DNA of 64,000 nt from an uncultured Lachnospiraceae bacterium. GTDB lineage: Bacteria; Bacillota; Clostridia; Lachnospirales; Lachnospiraceae. The DNA lies in contig CANOEC010000001.1 in assembly GCA_947564735.1 (NCBI GenBank), positions 124,001-188,000 on the forward strand, given 5' to 3'. Under the pieces are notes generated by a model, which ran no database searches, had not been told where the DNA came from, and saw nothing but the letters and a program-made list of their open reading frames with translations. Positions 8,380 to 16,972 of this stretch are shown piece by piece (positions within the stretch are counted from its first letter, which is position 1; each line of letters opens with the position of its first letter). The position numbers and the translations under genes are program-made.

Positions 8380-8695
8380 GATGTGGACCATCATCAAGCT
8401 GATGCCCGCCTGCGCCAGTTCATCAAAACTTTTTCCTTTCGGCACTACCCTGCAGATAAATTCATGGTTTACTTCTATTTCCGCCCTCTGGTACGGTGCG
8501 CTGGGGTTACAGTAATAAATCCTCGTCCTCTGGAACACTTTCCCGTCCGGTTCGTTCTCGATGCATTTCGGGTTGGAAAACTCACCCCCGTTGTCCGCCA
8601 GTATCACCGAAAACAGCCTGCGGAAATCCTGTCCTCCCAGCCAGTGGTACAATCCGTCATAAATGTCGGTCACTGACTTTGAGGTATTTGCTTCC
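8380..8695 (-). pseudogene. IS30-family transposase remnant (C-terminal part)
   Basis: The translated stretch begins with ANTSKSVTDIYDGLY and continues through VILADNGGEFSNP, YYCNPSAPYQ, EVNHEFI and PKGKSFDELAQ. This is the catalytic half of an IS30 DDE transposase, including the second Asp (in DNGGEF) and the Glu (EVNHE). The helix-turn-helix half and first catalytic Asp are missing, replaced upstream by group II intron sequence. After ISLMMVHI the match also stops and unrelated residues follow to a stop at 8242. It is a fragment broken at both ends and not functional. Confidence 0.8.
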
Positions 8696-8950
8696 GTTAG
8701 GTTTTGGGATTTCTACCCGTCTTACCGGTTGTGGTTTATAACTCCTTGTTCTGATTTGCTCTTTGATACTGTCCCATTTCTCACGGATAAATCCCTCAAG
8801 TACTTTCAGTTCCATGCCATCAACGCCGCCTGCATCCTTATTGGCGCAGACTTTCTTGTACGCTTTATTCATGCTCGTTTTGTCCAGTATTTTCTCCAAC
8901 AACTCTACTATGGCTAAAGCCAAGCCTGCTTGGCTTTGCGACGTTCTCAC
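8696..8950 (-). pseudogene. ltrA: Group II intron reverse transcriptase, N-terminal fragment
   Basis: About 85 residues match the start of group II intron-encoded proteins: LLEKILDKTSMNKAYKKV, NKDAGGVDGM, WDSIKEQIRTRSYKPQPVRRV and EIPKPNG, the first conserved block of the reverse transcriptase. It normally continues for more than 300 residues. Here it ends at KPNG, exactly where IS30 sequence begins. A GTG at the right edge is one possible start. No polymerase active site remains, so the product is inert. Confidence 0.85.
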
Positions 8951-9423
8951 AGTTCGTTGTTAATACGGCTGATGAGACCGCCTGTGAGACCTGTACCTCA
9001 CGGTACAGACCTTGGAAGCCGCCATAAAGTTCGTCGGTAGCTGCGCCTATGTGGTAGGGTCAAGTGATGGCGCGGTTATCCCGTTTCCATCACCTGCCGT
9101 CTCAAACCGTTCATGAAGTTCTCCCTCTACACCGAAGGGTTCCTCAGCACTACCTCCAGTATCTCCGTGCCTTCCATGGTCTTCGTCAGAAAGCCAATAA
9201 CTCGACTCCCTTTTGTCCCCGAAGGGTCTAAGGTAACGATGCTACAGGATTCCCTTTATGTTACGGACTGCTAACTTGCACCTATTTCACATAGGCATAC
9301 ACCACTTCAGCACAATCGGTCACCCAAGAGCACTGGATGCTTGCTACGGAGCCCACTGGCGATTACTCCGACTAGACTTTCACTGGCAAGCTGTTGACAA
9401 CTTGTAGGACACACGTCTCGCAC
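8696..9423 (-). mobile_element. Group II intron, 5' part only
   Basis: The roughly 470 bases before the reverse transcriptase fragment are G+C-rich, highly structured and non-coding, as expected for intron domains I-IV. A GTGCG that fits the conserved GUGYG 5' end of group II introns is at 9419-9423. The intron would start just after a hairpin (TGCGCC/GGCGCA, 9436-9451) and the feo terminator. Insertion next to terminator hairpins is known for class C introns. The class is inferred, and the 3' half with domains V and VI is absent from the window. Confidence 0.65.
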
Positions 9424-9460
9424 CCGTTAGAAACGTGCGCCGCAAGGCGCATTACATAAA

Positions 9461-9495
9461 AAGGCGCCCCAAGACCTATCGTCTCGAAACACCTT
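9461..9495 (-). terminator. Intrinsic terminator of the feo operon
   Basis: On the minus strand a 15-bp stem with several G-U pairs and a 5-nt loop is followed by TTTTT. It lies about 55 bp after the last feo gene. The complementary strand also gives a T-rich end, so it may stop transcription both ways. Confidence 0.75.
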
Positions 9496-9548
9496 TTTAT
9501 CATACACACATGATTTTATTCAAACTTTCATTGTTCTGAAATCCCGAT

Positions 9549-9686
9549 TTAATGGCACCCGCCGCCACAGTGCTTACAATCTCCGCCGCATTGTAGCGAC
9601 TTCCCTGCCTTTTTGTCTTTAATCATACTCCGCAGGGCAAGCGCCACTGCCGCTGCCACAACTGCCAATACAATCACTGTTCCCAT
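9549..9686 (-). CDS. FeoB-associated Cys-rich membrane protein
   Basis: A 45-aa protein with one N-terminal membrane helix (residues 3-19), a basic stretch RSMIKDKKAGK, and a cytoplasmic tail with four cysteines and two histidines in the pattern CGGDCKHCGGGCH. This matches the small Cys-rich proteins commonly encoded after feoB in Clostridia. A role in handling ferrous iron or assisting FeoB, like FeoC, is suggested for the family but not proven. It is the last gene of the feo operon, 102 bp after feoB and before the terminator. Confidence 0.85.
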   Translation of the reverse strand: MGTVIVLAVVAAAVALALRSMIKDKKAGKSLQCGGDCKHCGGGCH

Positions 9687-9788
9687 CTAATCAACTCCCG
9701 AATTCAATTTTTATTTATTTTGCAATTCTCATACTCACAAAAATGTGCTTCGCAGCCGCTTGTTTTTGTCCTACGGCTATTATATACC

Positions 9789-11951
9789 CTACTTAGCCGC
9801 CTTTGCAAATTTTCTCATATCAGCCTGCAGACTATCCGCCTCTTTATAGGGTTTAAAAAGCAGATACAAGAAAACAATTACAAGAAGGAGCGCTGCTGCC
9901 GTTCCGATTCCAAAACCACCGCCCATGAAAAATGTTCCAAGCTGATAGATGCTCATCGCCACCACATAGGCAAGCAGTGTCTGATATCCAATGGCAAACC
10001 AGAACCACTTTATATTATTCATCTCTCTCTTAATTGCTCCCATCGCCGCAAAGCAGGGCGCACACAGCAGATTGAATGCAAGAAATCCGAACGCTGCAAC
10101 AGGCGTCATAACCGCTGCCAGACTGCCCCATACTTCGACGCCGTCCTCTGCTACTTCCGCAAAGCCGAACAGCATACCGAAGGTAGCCACGACATTTTCT
10201 TTGGCAATCAATCCGGTAACTGCCGCAACCGCCATCTTCCATCCTTCTCCTGCCTGTGTCCATCCAAGCGGTGTGAAAATCCACGCAATCGCACTGCCGA
10301 CTTTCGCAAGAATGCTGGCGTCAAGCTGCTCCGCTTCCAACATGCCGAAACTTCCGTCCACCCAGCCAAAGCTCATCAGAAACCACAATACAATCGTAGA
10401 TAAGAGGATAATCGTTCCAGCCTTCTTGATAAAGGACCAGCCACGCTCCCACATGCTCCGCAGCACTGCACCGACGGTTGGCATATGGTATGCTGGAAGC
10501 TCCATCACAAAGGGAGCCGGGTCACCTGCAAACATCTTCGTTTTCTTTAAAATAATACCGGAGCAGACAATCGCCGCGATGCCAATCATCCATGCCCCCC
10601 ATGCAACCGCGCCGGAATTATTGAAAAATGCGCCTGCAATCAATGCGATAATCGGCAGCTTCGCACCACAAGGAATAAATGTCGTCGTCATAATCGTCAT
10701 CTTGCGATCCCTGTCATTCTCGATTGTACGGGACGCCATGATACCCGGCACACCGCAGCCTGTTCCGATAAGAATCGGGATAAAGGATTTTCCGGACAAA
10801 CCGAATTTGCGGAAAATACGATCCATGATAAAAGCAATACGTGCCATATATCCACACGATTCAAGGAACGCCAAGAAAATAAACAGCACAAGCATCTGCG
10901 GCACAAAACCGAGAACCGCACCGACACCAGCTACAATACCGTCTAAAATCAGCCCCTGCAGCCAGTCTGCACAGCCTATACTTACAAGTACGTTTTCAAT
11001 TGCCGGAGGTATGATTTCCCCGAACAGCACATCGTTCGTCCAGTCTGTCAGAAATCCGCCCACCGTCGTCACAGAGACATAATATACAACAAACATGACA
11101 AGTGCAAAAATCGGAAGCGCAAGCCATCTGTTTGTTACAACCTTGTCAATCTTGTCGGAAGTCGTCAATGTATTCTTCTTATTTTTGATAACGCATCCCT
11201 CGATGACAGACGCAATATACACATATCTCTCATTGGTGATAATGCTTTCCGTATCATCGTCAAAAATCTCTTCCAGATTGGCAATTTCCCTGCTCACATC
11301 GGGCACGCTGCTCATCTGCTCCTGAATCTTTGCGTCTTTTTCCAACAATTTAATCGCAAAAAATCTCTTCCGGTCCTCCGCCACACCTTTCAATGATGCA
11401 GATACAGCTGCGATTGCCTCTTCCACTCTCGCGTCAAATTGATGCACAACAGGCTGTGCCTTTCTTCCGGCAATCGCAACTGCTCTGTCAGCCGCTTCCT
11501 GAATACCGCTTCCCTTCAAAGCAGAGATTTCTACCACTTCACAGCCCAGCGCCTCACTCAGTTTCTTTGTGGAAATCTTGTCTCCGTTCTTATTCACAAG
11601 ATCCATCATATTGACCGCCATCACTACCGGAATGCCTAACTCCATCAACTGTGTGGACAAATACAGATTACGCTCGATGTTGGTGCCGTCCACAATATTG
11701 ATAATGACATCGGGACGCTCAGTAATCAGATAATTTCTTGCAACTACTTCTTCAAGCGTATAAGGCGACAAAGAATAAATCCCCGGCAAATCCATGATGA
11801 TTACGTCCTTGTTCCCTTTTAATTTTCCCTCTTTTTTCTCCACCGTAACACCCGGCCAGTTTCCTACAAACTGATTGGAACCAGTCAGTGCATTAAAAAG
11901 CGTTGTCTTACCGCAGTTTGGGTTTCCTGCGAGTGCAATTTTGATTGACAT
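9789..11951 (-). CDS. feoB: Ferrous iron transporter FeoB
   Basis: A 720-aa inner membrane Fe(II) transporter. The N-terminal G domain has G1 GNPNCGKTTLFNAL (about 8-21), the effector loop VGNWPGVTVEKKEG, G3 DLPGIYSLSPY and G4 NMMDL. A helical linker follows. The membrane part carries two gate segments with conserved Cys and Gly (GTGCGVPGIMASR and FIPCGAKLPI). Length and order are normal. It follows feoA by 29 bp and shares the iron-regulated promoter upstream of the operon. Confidence 0.97.
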   Translation of the reverse strand: MSIKIALAGNPNCGKTTLFNALTGSNQFVGNWPGVTVEKKEGKLKGNKDVIIMDLPGIYSLSPYTLEEVVARNYLITERPDVIINIVDGTNIERNLYLSTQLMELGIPVVMAVNMMDLVNKNGDKISTKKLSEALGCEVVEISALKGSGIQEAADRAVAIAGRKAQPVVHQFDARVEEAIAAVSASLKGVAEDRKRFFAIKLLEKDAKIQEQMSSVPDVSREIANLEEIFDDDTESIITNERYVYIASVIEGCVIKNKKNTLTTSDKIDKVVTNRWLALPIFALVMFVVYYVSVTTVGGFLTDWTNDVLFGEIIPPAIENVLVSIGCADWLQGLILDGIVAGVGAVLGFVPQMLVLFIFLAFLESCGYMARIAFIMDRIFRKFGLSGKSFIPILIGTGCGVPGIMASRTIENDRDRKMTIMTTTFIPCGAKLPIIALIAGAFFNNSGAVAWGAWMIGIAAIVCSGIILKKTKMFAGDPAPFVMELPAYHMPTVGAVLRSMWERGWSFIKKAGTIILLSTIVLWFLMSFGWVDGSFGMLEAEQLDASILAKVGSAIAWIFTPLGWTQAGEGWKMAVAAVTGLIAKENVVATFGMLFGFAEVAEDGVEVWGSLAAVMTPVAAFGFLAFNLLCAPCFAAMGAIKREMNNIKWFWFAIGYQTLLAYVVAMSIYQLGTFFMGGGFGIGTAAALLLVIVFLYLLFKPYKEADSLQADMRKFAKAAK

Positions 11952-11980
11952 GTTTCCTTCCTCCTATCCTTCCTATCGTC

Positions 11981-12202
11981 CTACTCAACCTCAATCATTT
12001 CCGCATCCGCCTTGCGAAGCGACAATTCATAGCCCCGGACTGTTACCTCTACCGGGTCGCCAAGCGGTGCAACCTTGCGAACATAGACGGGAATACCCTT
12101 TGTAATGCCCATATCCATGATACGTCTTTTGACCGGTCCTTCGCCTGACAGCTTCTTAACGGTCACAGTTTCTCCGCACGATACTTCTTTTAATGTCCTC
12201 AT
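11981..12202 (-). CDS. feoA: FeoA family protein (second copy)
   Basis: I chose the ATG of MRTLKEV because GGAGGAG lies just upstream; an in-frame ATG 13 codons earlier lacks a good site. The 73-aa SH3-like protein has the FeoA core PVKRRIMDMGITKGIPVYVRK and ends GYELSLRKADAEMIEVE. FeoA is cytoplasmic and thought to modulate FeoB. It directly precedes feoB. Confidence 0.93.
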   Translation of the reverse strand: MRTLKEVSCGETVTVKKLSGEGPVKRRIMDMGITKGIPVYVRKVAPLGDPVEVTVRGYELSLRKADAEMIEVE

Positions 12203-12359
12203 CTTCTCCTCCATCCCGAAATGACACAGCTTCTTGGTCAAATCTATTTTTAGTTAGTCACGGCTTACCTGCGGGGCAATAAGTAGAGCCTGCCACAGCA
12301 AGCTCGCATCTGGATTGCATTCCTATGTAAACTCAGAATGCACCTATATTCAATTCTGC

Positions 12360-12569
12360 TCACACCATAATCCGGTTTGCCATATCCTTCCCGATAGCAA
12401 TCCTCGAATCTTTAATATTGACAATCAGATTGCCGCCTACCGTAGAAATCACTGTGACCGCAGCGCCTGCAACGAATCCAAGGTTCTCAAGAAACTGCCT
12501 CGTATCTTCTTTACCGCCGACTTTTTTGATAGAAATAGGTTCCCCTTCCTTTGCAAATGTCAATGGCAT
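12360..12569 (-). CDS. feoA: FeoA family protein (first copy)
   Basis: A 69-aa FeoA-type SH3-like domain: PISIKKVGGKEDTRQFLENLGFV followed by GNLIVNIKDSRIAIGKDMANRIMV. It is divergent from the second copy, and two FeoA proteins before FeoB are typical of Clostridia. The start has a GGAGAT-type site. It is the first gene of the operon, about 50 bp downstream of two tandem iron-box-like inverted repeats. The 157-bp gap to the second copy holds a small hairpin (GCATTC/GAATGC) and a 19-nt sequence found again near 49.26 kb. Confidence 0.92.
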   Translation of the reverse strand: MPLTFAKEGEPISIKKVGGKEDTRQFLENLGFVAGAAVTVISTVGGNLIVNIKDSRIAIGKDMANRIMV

Positions 12570-12619
12570 CTCCTTTATCTCCTTTCTTATGGCTGTAAGT
12601 CACTTTATGATACTCCTTA

Positions 12620-12678
12620 GTTAGCATCAGCTAACCATTTCTGAGCTTAAGGTTAGCACACACTAACTCAAATGTCAA
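12620..12678 (-). promoter_or_regulatory. feo promoter with two DtxR/IdeR-like operators
   Basis: TTGACA (12673-12678), a 17-bp spacer and TAACCT form a good minus-strand promoter. Two inverted repeats overlap and follow it: GTTAG-6-CTAAC (12652-12667, spanning spacer and -10) and GTTAGC-4-GCTAAC (12620-12635). They resemble the TTAGGTTAGSCTAACCTAA box of DtxR/IdeR-type metal repressors rather than a Fur box. Repression when iron is plentiful is the expected outcome (inference). Confidence 0.75.
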
Positions 12679-12960
12679 TACATTTTTTAATTTTTTGTAT
12701 TAAAATAGTAACAGCTCAGCCCTCCATGTCAGCAATACCATTACACAGCGTCCTTTGGATAACTACATCCTATCAGACAATCCGGGTGCGAACCGCGCAG
12801 TCAGGCGGTGTGAGTGTGTGCGGCACAATCCGCCTGAACCACGCTGTCATTACCCGTGACGGCAAAATCAAAATTTCATGTGGGTGGTTTGCGCCGTGAT
12901 TACCGACGCACACAACAAAATCTCAATTGCCGTACACAAGAAAAGGAATGAATAAGCATG
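12679..12960. other. Intergenic region, nothing recognised
   Basis: About 280 bp between the feo promoter and the end of the ABC exporter operon. I see no open frame with a ribosome binding site, no clear terminator hairpin and no RNA gene. Confidence 0.5.
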
Positions 12961-14775
12961 TTATACTCCGACATCTGCATAAAGCCCAGCCTGTATCCGC
13001 CACATTGTCGCATATTTTCCGTTTATCCCAATCAATCCTTCATGGGTTCCCTTCTCCACAATCCTACCTTTTTCCATCATATAGATACAGTCTGCATCGC
13101 GGACTGTGGACAATCTGTGGGAAATAAAAATCACTGTCTTATCTTTTGCAATCTCATTTAGCTCTTGATTCAGACGGTATTCCGCTAAAGGATCTAGCGC
13201 ACTGCTTGGCTCATCCATAATAATCATATCCTGCGTGCGATACAAGGTACGTGCAATGGCAACCTTCTGCGCCTCCCCGCCCGACAGATTAATCCCGTCT
13301 TTTTCAAATTCTGTCGTCAGCGGCGTCTCAATCTGGTAGGAGAGCCTGTTATCTCCTAACGTAAAATGCGCCTCGTACAACGCCTTTTCCACCTTGTAAG
13401 TCTCTTCCCTGCTTCCATTCTCCACATCCATCAATACATTTTCCTTAAGCGTTGCCGCATAAATCTTGAAATCCTGAAAAACAGAACCGATGCTGCGTCG
13501 GTAATCCATGACTCTATAATCACGGATATCTTTTCCATGATAGCAAATTCTTCCCGATAACGGATCATACAATCGCAACAGCAACTTTACCAGCGTCGTT
13601 TTGCCGGAACCATTATATCCTACGAGCGCAATCTTCTGCTTCGGTTCAACAGCAAATGTGACATCATGTAATACCTGTTTATCCGCAAGATACCCGAAAT
13701 TCACATGCTCCACCGACAAACCGCCGCTACCTTGCGGTACTTCTTCATTTTTTTCAGAAACAATGGTCGATTCCATCTGCAGAAATTCTCTGATACGGTA
13801 AATATACGCCGCATTTTCCGCCATCGACCGCAACCCATCGACAATAATTTTCACATTTGCGGATATCCGCATGACACAATTGCGGCTCGTAATAAGCTGT
13901 GCGCCCGTCACTGCCTGCAACACAAGCATCTGATACAAAAGAACAGTCCAGACTCCTCCCTCACTAACAACACGGGACAGCAGCACCTCATGTAACAGAC
14001 CATAACCGAATAACTGCTTTCCGTATTTCTTATTGACTGACTTGATTCTATCGTTTGCCTCCGTATAATCGGTCCTGCATTTATCCTTCATCTGCGGATA
14101 TAAGCGAAGCTCCCCGGCATAATCAGACAGATAAAACACCCTGTTTCCATACTCCCGTTTCTGTTCATGGGGTACCCGCTCCATACGTGCAGCCACGGTC
14201 TTCTTATTCTCCTGTACAACGCAGAGCAGTTCCAGCGGAAGGATGATTATCAGCACAAGAAGCGCGGCCGGATTAATATACGCACAATACAATACTGAGC
14301 ATGTTACGCCGACCAGCCGCGCAAGCACCGACGTCTCAAAAACCAGATATCTGTCCATGCAGCGGTCCGTCTCCCCTGTCGCCAGAATAAATGTCTCATA
14401 GAAATCTTTGTCATCATAGCACGATAAGTCTATTTCTTTTGCCTTCTTATATATTTCCATCCGCAACGCCTGATACAATACCTGTTTGCCCCGTGGAAAT
14501 GCATAGTGCTTATAAATTGCAAAAGTCACCGTGGAAACCGCAATCGCCGCCATGAGGATTCCCATGCACCACAGAATCTTCTTAAAATCTCCGCCTTCTT
14601 CCGCCACGGTCAGAACATAATTGACTGTCCACGTAAATTCAAAGAAAATAGAAATCTGTAATTTGATGCTCTCAAACAGATGAAACGCCATGAACCCCGG
14701 CGCCTTCTTGAAACAAAATCTGGTCAGAAACCACTGTTGGGCTAAAACCTGCCTCCATGTAAGCATTTCTTTCAT
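12961..14775 (-). CDS. ABC exporter, membrane domain plus ATPase (partner B)
   Basis: A 604-aa half-transporter. The N-terminal membrane domain has about six helices (roughly 20-330). The ATPase domain has Walker A GYNGSGKTT (about 393), signature NLSGGEAQK and Walker B IIMDEPSSALDP, then the switch His in FISHRLSTVRDAD. It begins 12 bp after the similar partner gene, so the two probably form one heterodimeric exporter. The MTABC3-like group handles peptides, lipids or drugs; the substrate cannot be told. No precursor peptide gene is visible beside it. The divergent LytTR/kinase pair and shared promoter sequence suggest common control. Confidence 0.88.
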   Translation of the reverse strand: MKEMLTWRQVLAQQWFLTRFCFKKAPGFMAFHLFESIKLQISIFFEFTWTVNYVLTVAEEGGDFKKILWCMGILMAAIAVSTVTFAIYKHYAFPRGKQVLYQALRMEIYKKAKEIDLSCYDDKDFYETFILATGETDRCMDRYLVFETSVLARLVGVTCSVLYCAYINPAALLVLIIILPLELLCVVQENKKTVAARMERVPHEQKREYGNRVFYLSDYAGELRLYPQMKDKCRTDYTEANDRIKSVNKKYGKQLFGYGLLHEVLLSRVVSEGGVWTVLLYQMLVLQAVTGAQLITSRNCVMRISANVKIIVDGLRSMAENAAYIYRIREFLQMESTIVSEKNEEVPQGSGGLSVEHVNFGYLADKQVLHDVTFAVEPKQKIALVGYNGSGKTTLVKLLLRLYDPLSGRICYHGKDIRDYRVMDYRRSIGSVFQDFKIYAATLKENVLMDVENGSREETYKVEKALYEAHFTLGDNRLSYQIETPLTTEFEKDGINLSGGEAQKVAIARTLYRTQDMIIMDEPSSALDPLAEYRLNQELNEIAKDKTVIFISHRLSTVRDADCIYMMEKGRIVEKGTHEGLIGINGKYATMWRIQAGLYADVGV

Positions 14776-14787
14776 GATGTTCCTCTC

Positions 14788-16659
14788 CTAAAATTGATAA
14801 TTCTTTGCCTGCAATCTGTATAAAGAGGCATATTCACCATTCCGGTCCATTAATTCACTGTGCGAACCTTTCTCCTGAATCCTGCCGTTTTTCATATAGA
14901 AAACAACATCCGCATCACGGACGGAAGATAATCTGTGCGAGATAAAAAATAACATTCGACCCTTGCCATACTCTCTGATATTCTCAAATAAATGGTGCTC
15001 CGCAATCGGGTCAAGGGCGCTGCTCGGCTCATCAAACACTGCAATCGGGCTCTCCTTCGCAAATGCTCTCGCCGCCAGTATCTTCTGATTCTGTCCGCCG
15101 GAAAATACCACTCCCTCTTTGGAAAACTCACGGGTGAGTATGGTTTTTTCCCGAAGGGGCTGATTCTCCACTTCCTCATACATATCTGCAAGCTTCAGTG
15201 CACGCCATACCTTTTCTCTATCCTTCTCTTCCTCTGTATGACGTCCCATCAGAACATTCTCTTCTATCGTATCCGCAAATATCCTGCCATTCTGAAAAGC
15301 CGTGGCAAACAGTTCCCTGTATGCCTTTACTTGATAATTGCGAATGTCTATCCCGTTTACCAGAATCCGTCCCTCATCCGGATCGTACAGCCGCATCAAG
15401 AGCTTCATCATGGTGCTCTTACCCGCGCCGTTATATCCCGCTAACGCTACGCTCTGATTTCCTTCTATTTTAAAATTAATATCCTTCAAGACAAAGTCGT
15501 TTCCTTTTCTGTTTTGAAGATCCCCCTGTTTTCTTTGCGCCTGCAAAGCACTGTCATGAAACGCTCCCTCACACTTTTTGTACCCAAAGGACACATGTTC
15601 AAATTCAATGGAACGAATCGGCAATTCCGGAATCATCCCGTCCTGATCCTCCGGAATCGCCGGCTCATATGCAAGGAAATTACGTGTCTGCTCCAAATAC
15701 AATCCATTCTTGACAACCGTCATGACCGAATCGGCAAACTCAATTAGCGTCCATGTATTGCTGTTCATCGTCGTCTGGATGACCGCCATCTGCGCAAACA
15801 CCATGGTTCCGCTGACTAACACACGATACCCGGCATAAAGCACCGCCCCTTCCTGCAATAACGTAAACGTAAAATACTGGAACAGCCAGAACAGAATCAT
15901 ATTGCCAACGGAATAACGCCCAATTACCTTCCGCATCGCGCTAACCGCCCGGTCATACTGCTTTTTCAGCAGCCGAAACACATTGGTCATGCGGATTTCC
16001 TTCGCATACTCTCCCAGATGAATCGTCCTATTCACATAATCCGCCATCCTCTGAAATACAATATTTTCTTTCTCCATACGGAAAATCCTGCTGTTTAGAA
16101 TGGCATAAAAAACAAAATTACCCAGAATCGGAAAAATCGTAAACAGAATCGCAAACCGGTCAATCTGATAAATAATAACCGTTGCCGCAATCATAGCCAC
16201 AAATCTCGCCACAATCTGGCAGGCTCCCTGCAGCGTATCCGGCAGCCTGATATGTGCCTGACTGACCGCCATCATATACTCATTGTAGAACTCGCTGTCC
16301 TCAAAGCAGAGCATATCTACCTGACACGCCTTGTCATACAACATTCTGTTGATACTTGCATATAGCTCCACGTCTGAGACCGGTTTTACGTAAGTTTCAA
16401 AAAAGCGGCTGAATATTTCAAGCAGCGCCTCCAACGCCACAACACTCCAGACGTACACCATCATTTTTCCAAAAGACGTCCTTTTCATCGCCATATCAAG
16501 AATAAACCGAATCAGAACGCAGGAAACAATCAGCCAGTCTATATAAAGAAAAACCCATTGCGTAAGCTCCATAATAACCCGCCTACGATTAATCCTCCAT
16601 CCAATCTGCAATGCAAACCTGCATGATTGAAATGTTCTGTACAAAAAACTGTCTTTCAT
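14788..16659 (-). CDS. ABC exporter, membrane domain plus ATPase (partner A)
   Basis: A 623-aa half-transporter with an N-terminal membrane domain (about 25-330) and a C-terminal ATPase: Walker A GYNGAGKST, Q-loop ATAFQNGRIF, signature FSGGQNQK, Walker B IAVFDEPSSALDP and FISHRLSSVRDAD. Both ATPase sites of the pair look complete. It is the first gene of the exporter operon. Its mRNA leader of about 160 nt holds a perfect 10-bp hairpin and a second possible -10 box. The GGGAGGATTCGT spacing before the ATG supports this start. Confidence 0.88.
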   Translation of the reverse strand: MKDSFLYRTFQSCRFALQIGWRINRRRVIMELTQWVFLYIDWLIVSCVLIRFILDMAMKRTSFGKMMVYVWSVVALEALLEIFSRFFETYVKPVSDVELYASINRMLYDKACQVDMLCFEDSEFYNEYMMAVSQAHIRLPDTLQGACQIVARFVAMIAATVIIYQIDRFAILFTIFPILGNFVFYAILNSRIFRMEKENIVFQRMADYVNRTIHLGEYAKEIRMTNVFRLLKKQYDRAVSAMRKVIGRYSVGNMILFWLFQYFTFTLLQEGAVLYAGYRVLVSGTMVFAQMAVIQTTMNSNTWTLIEFADSVMTVVKNGLYLEQTRNFLAYEPAIPEDQDGMIPELPIRSIEFEHVSFGYKKCEGAFHDSALQAQRKQGDLQNRKGNDFVLKDINFKIEGNQSVALAGYNGAGKSTMMKLLMRLYDPDEGRILVNGIDIRNYQVKAYRELFATAFQNGRIFADTIEENVLMGRHTEEEKDREKVWRALKLADMYEEVENQPLREKTILTREFSKEGVVFSGGQNQKILAARAFAKESPIAVFDEPSSALDPIAEHHLFENIREYGKGRMLFFISHRLSSVRDADVVFYMKNGRIQEKGSHSELMDRNGEYASLYRLQAKNYQF

Positions 16660-16700
16660 ACGAATCCTCCCTGTCAGAACCGTTTTCCTCTGAGTCTGCT

Positions 16701-16724
16701 AACTCAAGATATGAATCTTGAGTT
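16701..16724 (-). promoter_or_regulatory. Hairpin in the exporter mRNA leader
   Basis: AACTCAAGAT and ATCTTGAGTT are perfect 10-nt arms around a 4-nt loop. On the minus strand it lies just after TGCTACAAT, an extended -10-like sequence, so it could form the very 5' end of the exporter mRNA. A TTATTG follows only on the plus strand. It could stabilise the mRNA or attenuate transcription. Confidence 0.45.
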
Positions 16725-16821
16725 TATTGTAGCATAAAATTTTTAACCTTCTGTCTTCTGTCCCCCAATCCCGTCTTTTTGTCCTCCAATTTCCATTGCA
16801 CGTACCACGGATATTCTCTAT

Positions 16822-16929
16822 ACTATAGTTAACGACATTAGAAATTGCCATTTCGGACTTGCAAAAAGCTTGCGTATATGGTTTTTGCAAGAGCCGGAAT
16901 GTGCAATTTGTTATGTCGTTTGCTATAAT
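16822..16929. promoter_or_regulatory. Mirrored divergent promoter between exporter and LytTR operons
   Basis: Two near-copies of one roughly 50-bp module face away from each other. Reading outward, each has TTTTTGCAAG, a CCGRAATG-like segment, GCAATTT, ATGTCGTT and then a -10 box: TGCTATAAT to the right (16921-16929) and AACTATAGT to the left (16822-16830). Neither has a TTGACA-like -35 box. The arms (about 16831-16868 and 16881-16920) therefore form a long imperfect palindrome with a 12-nt centre. The simplest reading is that one activator, probably the LytTR protein, drives both operons. Confidence 0.65.
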
Positions 16930-16972
16930 TATGGGAAAATAGAAAAAAGGACATACCGTAACGGAGGATGAT

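Noticed and set aside
8341-8741. Two plus-strand frames opposite the IS30 remnant
   Set aside because: They are shadows of the transposase frame on the minus strand and have no initiation signals.
9720-10403. Plus-strand open frame of 227 codons across the end of feoB
   Set aside because: Antisense to feoB, Cys/Arg/His-rich low-quality composition, no ribosome binding site.
9991-11082. Long plus-strand open frame of 363 codons opposite feoB
   Set aside because: It lies wholly inside feoB on the other strand, is rich in Pro, Ser and Ile as antisense frames are, and lacks a ribosome binding site and known motifs.
16831-16920. MITE between the exporter and LytTR operons
   Set aside because: No target duplication is seen at the outer ends, and each arm continues into a matching -10 box, so a duplicated promoter module explains it better.
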